DNA of 8,413 nt, from positions 1-8,413 of the forward strand of contig JAHWKC010000087.1 in NCBI GenBank assembly GCA_019348095.1. The letters are read 5' to 3'. The DNA comes from Pseudomonadota bacterium. GTDB lineage: Bacteria > Pseudomonadota > Gammaproteobacteria > Xanthomonadales > Xanthomonadaceae. The notes beneath the pieces are model-generated. The model was not told the origin of the DNA. It saw only the letters and a list, made by a program, of their open reading frames with translations, and made no database searches. The position numbers were made by a program, and so were the translations under genes. Positions 1 through 6,531 of the stretch are shown here, piece by piece. Position 1 is the first letter of the stretch, and every line of letters begins with the position of its first letter.

Positions 1-1
1 C

Positions 2-103
2 GCGCGCGAGTTGCCCAAGGACGCGATCGTGCTGTGCAACCTGTCGGGGCGCGGCGACAAGGACGTGCATACGATTGCCGCCCTCGAAGGATTGTCGCTC
101 TGA
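2..103 (+). CDS. trpB: Tryptophan synthase beta subunit, C-terminal end (partial)
   Basis: Only the last 33 codons and the TGA stop are present; the gene enters from the left edge of the window, in the frame starting at base 2. The visible tail reads ...IVLCNLSGRGDKDVHTI..., which is the characteristic C-terminal signature of TrpB. In the Salmonella enzyme the Ser of this NLSGRGDKD motif lies next to the pyridine nitrogen of the PLP cofactor. TrpB condenses indole with L-serine to give tryptophan, inside an alpha2-beta2 complex with TrpA, whose gene follows. The fragment is short, but the motif and the trpA neighbour make the call firm. The 157-nt gap to trpA is unusual and is filled by an inverted repeat. 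Confidence 0.93.
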   Translation, partial: ARELPKDAIVLCNLSGRGDKDVHTIAALEGLSL

Positions 104-232
104 CTCCCTCCCCTTCAAAAGGAGGGCTGGGGTGGGGATGGGTTTCCAGCCCGCTAGCGGTGATCCATCCATCCGGCCAACCCAAGAGCAAAACCCATCC
201 CCATCCCGGCCTTCCCCTTGAAGGGGAAGGAG
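104..232. repeat. Imperfect inverted repeat (42-nt arms) between trpB and trpA
   Basis: Two 42-nt arms, 104-145 and 191-232, are reverse complements at 36 of 42 positions by hand alignment. The arms start CTCC..TCCCCTTCAA and end GGGGATGGGTTT. Each arm can also fold alone: 210-230 is a 10-bp perfect palindrome (CCTTCCCCTT / AAGGGGAAGG) around one central G, and 106-125 contains CCCTCC...GGAGGG. A perfect 10-bp palindrome, CCGCTAGCGG, sits at 151-160 in the loop. The repeat begins directly after the trpB stop. It has no T-run, so it is not a classical terminator. It is probably a dispersed REP-like element; possible effects on mRNA folding are inferred. Confidence 0.85.
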
Positions 233-260
233 AAAATCAGCCATCGGCCATTTCTATCGC

Positions 261-1067
261 ATGAACCGCATCGACACCCGCTTCGCCCAGCTCAAGACCC
301 GCGCGCGCAAGGCGCTGGTGCCTTTCGTTACCGCCGGCGATCCGTCGCTGGAGGCGACCGTGCCGGTGATGCACGCACTGGCCGAGGCCGGGGCCGACGT
401 GATCGAGCTGGGCGTGCCGTTCTCCGACCCGATGGCCGACGGCCCCACCATCCAGCGCAGCTCCGAGCGCGCCCTGTCGCGCGGGGCAGGGCTGGACTAC
501 GTGTTCGGCTGCGTGCGCCGGTTCCGCGAGAACGACGCCGATACGCCGGTGGTGCTGATGGGCTATCTCAACCCGGTCGAGATCCGCGGTGCCGAGCGGT
601 TCGCCGCCGAGGCGGTCGCGGCCGGGGTCGACGGGGTGCTGCTGGTCGACCTGCCGCCGGAGGAGGCGGCCGAGTTCCGCACCGCGTTCGCCCCGCACGG
701 CCTCGCGCTGATCCTGCTCGCCGCGCCGACCACTTCGGATGAGCGCATCGGGCAGCTCTGCGCGCAGGCGTCCGGCTACCTCTACTACGTCAGCTTTGCC
801 GGTGTCACCGGCGCCGACCGGCTCGACACCGGCGCCGCCAGCGATCGCCTGCACACGATCCGCGCGCGTAGCCCGGTGCCGGTGGTGGCGGGCTTCGGTA
901 TCCGCGACGCCGCCAGCGCCGCGGCCATGGCGCGCGAGGCCGACGGGGTGGTGGTCGGCAGTGCGCTGGTGGCGGCGCTGGAGGGCGCCGCCGAAGCGAC
1001 CACCGCGGCCGAGCGCGCGCGCGAGTTCCTGGTCCCGCTGCGCCAAGGCCTCGACCGGCCAGTCTGA
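261..1067 (+). CDS. trpA: Tryptophan synthase alpha subunit
   Basis: This 268-aa protein has the usual TrpA length and is a TIM barrel. TrpA cleaves indole-3-glycerol phosphate to indole and glyceraldehyde-3-phosphate, and the indole is channelled to TrpB in the cytoplasmic complex. The catalytic Glu49 and Asp60 occupy the same numbers as in the enteric enzyme, within VIELGVPFSDPMADG (residues 47-61). The mobile loop-6 Thr is Thr183 in SFAGVTGADR, and the phosphate-binding VAGFGI segment follows. The ATG at 261 fits this numbering exactly. No good Shine-Dalgarno sequence precedes it: the nearest AAGGAG (227-232) is about 28 nt upstream and part of the repeat arm. The gene shares strand with trpB and accD, so co-transcription is likely. 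Confidence 0.97.
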   Translation: MNRIDTRFAQLKTRARKALVPFVTAGDPSLEATVPVMHALAEAGADVIELGVPFSDPMADGPTIQRSSERALSRGAGLDYVFGCVRRFRENDADTPVVLMGYLNPVEIRGAERFAAEAVAAGVDGVLLVDLPPEEAAEFRTAFAPHGLALILLAAPTTSDERIGQLCAQASGYLYYVSFAGVTGADRLDTGAASDRLHTIRARSPVPVVAGFGIRDAASAAAMAREADGVVVGSALVAALEGAAEATTAAERAREFLVPLRQGLDRPV

Positions 1068-1095
1068 GCAGCCGCTGCGCTAAACTGCTGCGGTC

Positions 1096-1153
1096 GTAGG
1101 GCGGGTTCCGACCCGCCATCTGATCGCTCAAGGCGGGTCAAGGCCCGCCCTAC
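1096..1153. repeat. Pair of inverted GTAG-headed palindromes upstream of accD
   Basis: Two 22-nt units, 1096-1117 and 1132-1153, are reverse complements at 19 of 22 positions, with the GTAGGG heads facing outward. The left unit folds into a 7-bp stem, GGCGGGT/ACCCGCC, with a TCCG loop (1100-1117). The right unit folds into a 6-bp GGCGGG/CCCGCC stem (1132-1149). The 14-nt spacer is at 1118-1131. The arrangement, a GTAG head followed by a short hairpin in facing pairs, matches REP/SMAG-type elements known from Stenotrophomonas and relatives. It occupies most of the 104-nt trpA-accD gap and ends 18 nt before the accD start codon. Confidence 0.8.
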
Positions 1154-1171
1154 CGGGAAAACACCGAACGC

Positions 1172-2077
<906 letters not shown>

Positions 2078-2087
2078 CCTTGGTGCC

Positions 2088-2198
2088 GGGACCGGCGACC
2101 CGGGACCCGGGGCCCGGCAGATCCCGCCGATCTGCAAGGGTCGCCAGACACTGCGAAGTTGCCTTTTGCCGGGTCCCCGGTCCCCAGTTGCCGGTCCC
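2088..2198. repeat. GC-rich inverted repeat (32-nt arms) between accD and glmM
   Basis: Arms 2088-2119 and 2167-2198 are reverse complements at about 27 of 32 positions. Their outer ends are GGGACCGGC / GCCGGTCCC and their inner ends CCCGGCA / TGCCGGG. Each arm is itself built of short GGGACC / CCCGG steps and is partly self-complementary. The 47-nt loop (2120-2166) contains nothing recognised. This sequence type differs from the GTAG-headed elements elsewhere in the window. The right arm stops one base before the glmM ribosome site. An in-frame ATG at 2166 lies at the inner edge of this repeat and is not used as the glmM start. Confidence 0.78.
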
Positions 2199-2203
2199 GA
2201 GGA
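2199..2203 (+). promoter_or_regulatory. Ribosome binding site of glmM
   Basis: GAGGA ends 7 nt before ATG 2211. It decides the start codon: the upstream in-frame ATG at 2166 would add 15 residues encoded by repeat DNA and has no such site. The motif abuts the right arm of the inverted repeat, so a long mRNA hairpin would end right at it. Confidence 0.7.
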
Positions 2204-2210
2204 ACGCCGC

Positions 2211-3572
2211 ATGAGTCGCAAACATTTCGGTACCGACGGCATCCGCGGCCGGGTAGGCGAAGGCGCAATCTCGGCCGATTTCGTGCTGCGACTGGGCAAT
2301 GCCTATGGTTTCGCGCTCAAGGCCTCCTTCGATGGCCGCCGTGACTGGCGCAAGCCGGTGGTGATCATCGGCAAGGACACGCGCATCTCGAACTACATGT
2401 TCGAGGCCGCGCTCGAGGCCGGGTTGGTCGCTGCAGGCGTCGACGTGCAGCTGATGGGGCCGATGCCGACCCCGGCCGTCGCGCACCTGACGCACTCGAT
2501 GCGGGCCGACGGCGGCATAGTCATTTCCGCGTCGCACAACCCGCACCACGACAACGGCATCAAGTTCTTCTCGGCCGAGGGCGAGAAGCTCGACGACGCC
2601 ACAGAGCTGGCGATCGAGGCTGCGCTGGACCAGCCGTTCCGCACCGTGTCCTCCGAGGAACTGGGCAAGGCGGTGCGCACGCGCGATGCGCTGGGGCGCT
2701 ACATCGAGGCGTGCAAAGGCTCGGTTTCGCGGGGCTTCGACCTGGGCGGCATGCGCATCGCCATGGACTGCGCCAACGGGGCGACCTACGAGCTCGGCCC
2801 GCTGGTGCTGCGCGAACTCGGCGCCCGCGTCGATGCGATCGGCGTGGACCCCAATGGCGTCAACATCACCGACGGGGTCGGCTCGACCCATCCGGAGGCC
2901 GTTGCTGCGCATGTGCGCGAGACCGGCGCCGACCTGGGCATCGCCTTCGACGGCGACGGCGACCGGGTGCTGTTCGTCGACGCCGACGGCGTTGTCCGCG
3001 ATGGCGACGACCTGCTGTACGTGCTGGCCACCGACTGGCAGCAAAGCGGACGACTGCGCGGGCCGGTGGTCGGCACCCAGATGACCAACTTCGGACTGGA
3101 GCGCGCGTTCGGCGAGCGCGGCATCGGCTTCATCCGCGCCAAGGTCGGCGACCGTTACGTGCACCAGCAACTGATCGCCAACCAGGCGGTGCTAGGTGGT
3201 GAGACCTCCGGCCATCTGCTGTGCCTGGACCGCGCCAGCACCGGCGACGGCATCGTCAGCGCATTACAGGTGCTGGAAGTGCTGCATCGTCGGCGCATCA
3301 GCCTGCACGACGCGCTTGCCGGCTTGAGCAAGGTGCCGCAACAGACGGTCAACGTGCGCTACCAGGCAAGCGGCGCCATACCGGTGGAGGCGCCGGCGGT
3401 GCAGGCGGCGCTGGCCGATGCGCAGATGGCGGTACAGGGGCGCGGCCGCGCCTTCCTGCGCCCGTCGGGCACCGAGCCGGTGGTGCGCGTCACCGTGGAA
3501 GCCGACGAGGCCGACCTGATGCAGTCGATCCTGGCGCAGCTTGCTGGCGCCGTACGCGTCGCAGCGCAGTAG
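2211..3572 (+). CDS. glmM: Phosphoglucosamine mutase
   Basis: This 453-aa protein has normal GlmM length and interconverts glucosamine-6-phosphate and glucosamine-1-phosphate, feeding UDP-GlcNAc for peptidoglycan and LPS. Four family motifs are intact and in order. The N-terminus is [16 protein letters not shown]. The phosphoserine loop [11 protein letters not shown] has the catalytic Ser108. The Mg-binding loop is D247-G-D249-G-D251-R. The sugar loop is GGETSGH (329-335), and the C-terminal phosphate-binding loop is RPSGTEP (417-423). The GETSGH form and the FGTDGIRG start favour GlmM over ManB/phosphoglucomutase. ATG 2211 is chosen for its GAGGA site and the conserved N-terminus. The gene is 133 nt after accD on the same strand. 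The common partners folP (enterics) or tpiA-secG (as I recall for xanthomonads) are not adjacent. Confidence 0.96.
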   Translation: MSRKHFGTDGIRGRVGEGAISADFVLRLGNAYGFALKASFDGRRDWRKPVVIIGKDTRISNYMFEAALEAGLVAAGVDVQLMGPMPTPAVAHLTHSMRADGGIVISASHNPHHDNGIKFFSAEGEKLDDATELAIEAALDQPFRTVSSEELGKAVRTRDALGRYIEACKGSVSRGFDLGGMRIAMDCANGATYELGPLVLRELGARVDAIGVDPNGVNITDGVGSTHPEAVAAHVRETGADLGIAFDGDGDRVLFVDADGVVRDGDDLLYVLATDWQQSGRLRGPVVGTQMTNFGLERAFGERGIGFIRAKVGDRYVHQQLIANQAVLGGETSGHLLCLDRASTGDGIVSALQVLEVLHRRRISLHDALAGLSKVPQQTVNVRYQASGAIPVEAPAVQAALADAQMAVQGRGRAFLRPSGTEPVVRVTVEADEADLMQSILAQLAGAVRVAAQ

Positions 3573-3606
3573 CGCAGAGCGGAGCTGGCCGGCTCGCCAT
3601 CTGCCC

Positions 3607-3664
3607 GTAGAGCCGAGCTTGCTCGGCTGTGCAGCCACACGCGGCGGAGCGAGCTCCGCTCTAC
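3607..3664. repeat. GTAG-headed REP-like inverted pair, copy 1
   Basis: The forward unit 3607-3628 is GTAG followed by the near-perfect hairpin AGCCGAGC-TT-GCTCGGCT (8-bp stem). The reverse unit 3643-3664 reads GTAGAGCGGAGC... on the minus strand and forms the same kind of hairpin. The heads face outward. The units resemble SMAG elements of Stenotrophomonas maltophilia. No T-run follows either hairpin. They lie 34 nt downstream of the glmM stop. Confidence 0.85.
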
Positions 3665-3679
3665 AGGTGAGCTGCGACC

Positions 3680-3770
3680 GTAGAGCCGAGCTTGCTCGGC
3701 TGTGCAACATTCGGTGCAAATGGCTTGCAAGCTGGCGCAGCGCACCGCAGCGGAGCAAGCTCCGCTCTAC
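3680..3770. repeat. GTAG-headed REP-like inverted pair, copy 2
   Basis: The forward unit 3680-3701 is identical to 3607-3628, and the identity extends through GTGCA to 3706. The reverse unit 3749-3770 is GTAGAGCGGAGCTTGCTCCG on the minus strand, again an 8-bp stem with a TT-type loop. With copy 1 this gives two tandem head-outward pairs in the 249-nt glmM-dioxygenase gap. The remaining gap sequence (3573-3606, 3771-3821) shows no gene. The AGAGCGGAGCTGG stretch near 3576 may be a decayed further unit. Confidence 0.85.
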
Positions 3771-3821
3771 CCAACGTGTGCGGCGGAGGAGCAAACTTCG
3801 CCGACCAAACCCGAGCCCACC

Positions 3822-4778
3822 ATGCTTTCCAGCCCGATCCCCACCCTCGACATCCGCCGCCTGATCGATCCGGCAAGCCCCTCCGACCGCGCGGCCTTCG
3901 TCGCCGAGCTCGGTCAGGCCTATCGCGAATGGGGCTTTGCCGGGATCCGCGGGCACGGCATCGCGTCCGAGCAAATCGCCGCGTCCTACGAGGTGTTCGC
4001 GCGGTTCTTCGCGCTGCCCGACGAGGTGAAGCGCCAGTACCACGTGCCCGGCGGCGGCGGCGCGCGCGGCTACACCCCGTTCGGCGTGGAGACCGCCAAG
4101 GGCGCGCAGCATTTCGACCTCAAGGAGTTCTGGCATGTCGGCCGCGAGATCCCGCGCGACTCCAGGTACGCCGATGTGATGCCGCCGAACCTGTGGCCGA
4201 CCGAGGTGCCCGGCTTTCGTGAACAGGCCTACGGGCTGTACCAGGCGCTCGATGCGCTCGGCTCCCGCGTGCTCAGCGCGCTGGCGCTGCATATCGGCCT
4301 GGCGGAGGACTACTTCGCCGACAAGACCGACTCGGGCAACTCGATCCTGCGGCCGATCCACTACCCGCCGATCACCAGCGACAGCATCCCCAACGAGCGC
4401 GCCGGCGCCCACGAGGACATCAACCTGATCACCCTGCTGGTCGGCGCCAGCGCCGAAGGCCTGGAGGTCAGGTCGCGCAAGGGCGACTGGGTGCCGTTCA
4501 CCGCCGAGGCCGACACCATCGTGGTCAACATCGGCGACATGCTGCAGCGCCTGACCAACCACGTCTATCCATCGACCACCCATCGCGTGGTCAACCCGCC
4601 CGGCGAGCGCGCCCGCCAGCCGCGCTACTCGACCCCTTTCTTCCTGCATCCCAACCCGGACTTCCTGATCGACGTGCTGCCCTCGACCATCTCGCCGGAC
4701 AACCCCAGCAGGTATCCCGAGCCGATCACCGCGCAAGCCTATCTCGACGAGCGCCTGCGTGAGATCAAGCTGACGTAG
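3822..4778 (+). CDS. 2-oxoglutarate/Fe(II)-dependent dioxygenase, isopenicillin N synthase-like
   Basis: This 318-aa cytoplasmic enzyme belongs to the plant-type/IPNS-like non-haem iron oxygenases. An N-terminal DIOX_N-like domain (about residues 5-120, with GFAGIRGHGI) precedes the double-stranded beta-helix. The iron triad is complete: His197-x-Asp199 in AHEDINLITLL, and His254 in THRVVNP. The co-substrate-binding R-x-S is Arg268-Tyr-Ser270, which supports 2-oxoglutarate use. The substrate is unknown; relatives hydroxylate, desaturate or cyclise small molecules. ATG 3822 is preferred because the family N-terminus (PIPTLDIRRL) begins there; an earlier in-frame ATG at 3702 would translate REP DNA. 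No clear ribosome site is visible just upstream, so the start is likely but not proven. It stands alone between repeat blocks and lacks biosynthetic neighbours. Confidence 0.9.
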   Translation: MLSSPIPTLDIRRLIDPASPSDRAAFVAELGQAYREWGFAGIRGHGIASEQIAASYEVFARFFALPDEVKRQYHVPGGGGARGYTPFGVETAKGAQHFDLKEFWHVGREIPRDSRYADVMPPNLWPTEVPGFREQAYGLYQALDALGSRVLSALALHIGLAEDYFADKTDSGNSILRPIHYPPITSDSIPNERAGAHEDINLITLLVGASAEGLEVRSRKGDWVPFTAEADTIVVNIGDMLQRLTNHVYPSTTHRVVNPPGERARQPRYSTPFFLHPNPDFLIDVLPSTISPDNPSRYPEPITAQAYLDERLREIKLT

Positions 4779-4814
4779 GCGCCGCGTCCGGCGGCGACCG
4801 CCCTTCGTGCGTCC

Positions 4815-5010
4815 GTAGGAGCGGCTTCAGCCGCGAGCTCTTGATTGACGTCAAGAGCATTCGACACGGATCAAAGCAAAAAAAATGCGGATCGATGCAA
4901 AGAGCGCCTTTATGCATAGAAGCTCTTACGTCTTTATCCGCTCTTTTTCGCTCTGATCCGCGTCAACAGCATTCAGACCATCACCTGTTCCCGGCTGAAG
5001 TCGCTCCTAC
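4815..5010. repeat. ~196-bp imperfect palindrome with GTAG-headed ends (MITE/BIME-like)
   Basis: The outer 22-nt ends, 4815-4836 and 4989-5010, are reverse complements at 20 of 22 positions. Each holds a GTAGGAGCG head and a GCGGCT-TC-AGCCGC type hairpin. The inside is visibly AT-richer than the surroundings and is also palindromic: 4863-4907 (GACACGGATCAAAGC..., AAGAGC) pairs imperfectly with 4922-4968 (GCTCTT..., GCTCTGATCCGCGTC). The centre is TATGCATA at 4911-4918, close to the geometric midpoint. An extra 8-bp hairpin, GCTCTTGA/TCAAGAGC, is at 4837-4858. CGTCAA[G/C]AGCATTC recurs directly at 4849 and 4962. No flanking duplication is evident. It lies between two convergent genes and fills their shared 3' region; no ORF of substance is inside. 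Confidence 0.8.
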
Positions 5011-5031
5011 CGGAGCAGGGGTGCGCTGTGG

Positions 5032-5553
5032 TCATTCGCATACAGCTATCCCGGCTGCACGCAGCCCTTCGCGCCACGCCGCGAGCTTGTCGACCTGGCG
5101 CTGCGAGGCATTGGCCGGGCTGGTCGACGGCAGCCGCAGGTAGCGCAGCGGCAGCATTTGCGATTGCGGCAGCACCATCCGGCGGAAGCTGCTTTCGGCC
5201 TTGGCGCCGTTGAACAGCACCGTGCCGATCGCCGGGTGCCTGGCAAAGAACGTGGCGAAGTCGTTGGCCTGCGCGGTGTCGTCGCGGATCGCCGAATCGA
5301 GGCTGCCTTCGCGCTCGCAGCGCGCCAGTACATCCCAGACCGCGACGCCGGCGGCGCTGAGCTGCCGGCAACGTTGCCCGTAGGGCAGGTCGGGTCCGGC
5401 GCGAAGCAGGTCGCCCATGATCGGCCAGAACCGGTTCTGCGGGTGCGCGTAGTAGCGGTGGGCCTGCAGCGAGGCGGCACCGGGCATGCTGCCGAGGATC
5501 AGCACCCGCGCATCGGGCCGGGCGATCGGCGCGAAGCCCTGCAGTGCCGGCAT
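5032..5553 (-). CDS. Hypoxanthine-DNA glycosylase / uracil-DNA glycosylase superfamily protein
   Basis: This 173-aa protein resembles family 6 of the UDG superfamily (DNA-deoxyinosine glycosylase, HDG), which removes hypoxanthine formed by adenine deamination to start base-excision repair. Motif 1 is VLILGSMPGAASLQ (17-30), followed by YYAHPQNRFWPIMGDL (34-49). Asn40 in HPQNRFW is in the position expected for the catalytic Asn described for the archaeal HDG. The motif-2 equivalent is LPSTSPAN (141-148). ATG 5553 is chosen: it gives the family's usual length and has a GGAA a few nt upstream. Longer in-frame starts (5595, 5715) add Pro/Arg-rich sequence without motifs or ribosome sites. It converges on the dioxygenase gene and diverges from the cupredoxin gene. 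The substrate (inosine versus uracil) is inferred from family. Confidence 0.87.
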   Translation of the reverse strand: MPALQGFAPIARPDARVLILGSMPGAASLQAHRYYAHPQNRFWPIMGDLLRAGPDLPYGQRCRQLSAAGVAVWDVLARCEREGSLDSAIRDDTAQANDFATFFARHPAIGTVLFNGAKAESSFRRMVLPQSQMLPLRYLRLPSTSPANASQRQVDKLAAWREGLRAAGIAVCE

Positions 5554-5781
5554 CGCTGTTCCATCGGGCTGGATCCGGCGCTCGGCTCGCGGCATGGGTC
5601 GGTGAGTCTCAGCAGGCGGCACTCGCGCATCCGAATGGCCTTGAGGGACCGTATTGAATCCCTGTCGGCACGGGTTTGCAGCCGCCGGTGGGCCGGCGTC
5701 ACTAGCCGCAGGCATGGGGTTGCAGGCATGCTAGCGGAAGGCCGAGCGTGCAGGGGCTGCCCGCGCCGAAAGGGGATGACG
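5554..5781. other. Divergent intergenic region between repair gene and cupredoxin operon
   Basis: These 228 nt must hold the promoters of the leftward glycosylase gene and the rightward cupredoxin/c-di-GMP unit if both are transcribed from here. I see no convincing -35/-10 pair. Visible structure is limited: a weak 5-bp hairpin AGGGA...TCCCT near 5644-5663, and GCAGGCATG repeated directly at 5708-5716 and 5722-5730. Unlike the other gaps, there is no GTAG-headed repeat here. Open frames crossing the region in both directions look like by-products of high GC. Confidence 0.5.
5771..5775 (+). promoter_or_regulatory. Ribosome binding site of the cupredoxin gene
   Basis: AGGGG (in GAAAGGGG) ends 6 nt before ATG 5782. 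The in-frame ATG at 5776 directly abuts the motif with no spacer, so 5782 is the better start. Confidence 0.65.
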
Positions 5782-6531
5782 ATGTCGAACAGCCAGGCCT
5801 CAGCAGATACGGTGTCGCCGCATCACCACCGGCGTTCCAGCCTGGGCGCAGGCCTCGTCTGGGCAGCTGTCGTTGGCGCAGTGCTGGCCGTGACGCTCGG
5901 ATGTGGCAGCGCTTTCGCGTCCTCGCTGGATGTGCATGTCGATGATGGTCGGGGCGGCGTCGCCGAAGCCGTGGTCAGCCTCCACTCGGCCGGTGCGCAG
6001 GCCGCGCTGCAACCGCGGGCCGCACAGATGGACCAGCGCGGCAGTGAGTTCGTGCCCCGCTTGATGACCGTGCAGACCGGCAGTCCGGTGACGTTCCCCA
6101 ACAGCGACGGCATCCATCACCACGTCTATTCGTTCTCGCCCGCCAAGCGCTTCGAGTTGCCGCTGTACAGCGGCGAACCCAGCGATCCGGTGCACTTCGA
6201 GTCTCCGGGCGTGGTGACGCTGGGCTGCAATATCCACGACTGGATGCTCGGCTACATCGTGGTGCTGGACACGCCGTATTCGGCCATCACCGACGCTTCG
6301 GGCACGGTGCGACTGCAGGCGCCGCCGGGCGAGTATTCGCTGCAGGTCTGGCATCCGCACCTGGCCCCGGGCGCACAGCCGATGCGCAGGCCCGTGTCGA
6401 TCAAGGACGCTGGCGGCAGCGAAAACGTCATCCTGTCGCTCGTGCCGACGGTCGCCCCCACGCGCGAGCCGGTCGACCCGCGCCTGCGTGCGTTGCAGGA
6501 CAAGCTGCGGAGTCTGAAACGTGAGCGCTGA
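5782..6531 (+). CDS. Exported cupredoxin-like (blue-copper-fold) protein
   Basis: This 249-aa protein has an N-terminal signal: HHHRRSS, a hydrophobic stretch LGAGLVWAAVVGAVLAVTLG (21-40), and a likely signal peptidase I site after SAFA (Ala46). The mature protein is therefore periplasmic. The cupredoxin region shows the expected ligands: a His in NSDGIHHHVYS (His112-114, most likely 113), and Cys149-x2-His152-x2-Met155 in GCNIHDWM, the type-1 copper C-x-x-H-x-x-M arrangement. It is followed by a beta-sandwich tail, TDASGTVRLQAPPGEYSLQVWHP, resembling carboxypeptidase-regulatory-like domains, and a charged C-terminus. Proteins of this kind are often labelled 'methylamine utilization protein', but no mau genes are visible. 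The downstream GGDEF/EAL gene overlaps by 11 bp, implying a shared role. Copper binding is inferred from motif only. Confidence 0.85.
   Translation: MSNSQASADTVSPHHHRRSSLGAGLVWAAVVGAVLAVTLGCGSAFASSLDVHVDDGRGGVAEAVVSLHSAGAQAALQPRAAQMDQRGSEFVPRLMTVQTGSPVTFPNSDGIHHHVYSFSPAKRFELPLYSGEPSDPVHFESPGVVTLGCNIHDWMLGYIVVLDTPYSAITDASGTVRLQAPPGEYSLQVWHPHLAPGAQPMRRPVSIKDAGGSENVILSLVPTVAPTREPVDPRLRALQDKLRSLKRER
6509..6512 (+). promoter_or_regulatory. Ribosome binding site of the GGDEF/EAL gene
   Basis: GGAG lies inside the 3' end of the cupredoxin gene, 8 nt before GTG 6521. It supports the GTG start and an overlapping, translationally coupled arrangement (overlap 6521-6531). Confidence 0.65.

Noticed and set aside
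237..1046. Long open frame on the minus strand antisense to trpA
   Set aside because: It mirrors trpA codon phase in very GC-rich DNA, has no recognisable motif and is rich in Arg/Gly/His/Ala. trpA on the plus strand has complete catalytic motifs.
3607..3770. Possible CRISPR array
   Set aside because: Units alternate in orientation, are self-complementary, have unequal short spacings and number only four; this is REP architecture.
3702..3821. N-terminal extension of the dioxygenase from ATG 3702
   Set aside because: The 40 extra residues would be encoded by REP units and do not resemble the family; ATG 3822 starts at the conserved N-terminus.
3264..4736. 490-codon minus-strand open frame across glmM, the REP block and the dioxygenase gene
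   Set aside because: It runs straight through four REP units and is antisense to two genes with intact active sites; its composition is typical of a shadow frame.
4779..4800. Terminator after the dioxygenase gene (CGCCG...CGGCG)
   Set aside because: The stem is only about 5 bp and no T-run follows; the larger palindrome at 4815-5010 is the more likely 3'-end structure.
5554..5715. N-terminal extension of the glycosylase gene to 5595 or 5715
   Set aside because: The added residues lack conserved motifs and no ribosome site precedes either start; 173 aa from 5553 fits the family.
5158..5781. Upstream extension of the cupredoxin gene to 5158
   Set aside because: It overlaps the glycosylase gene in antisense and would bury the signal peptide about 200 residues inside the protein.
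5886..5916. Lipoprotein signal (TLGC) in the cupredoxin protein
   Set aside because: Thr at -3 and Leu at -2 do not fit the lipobox, and SAFA|SS just downstream is a better signal peptidase I site.
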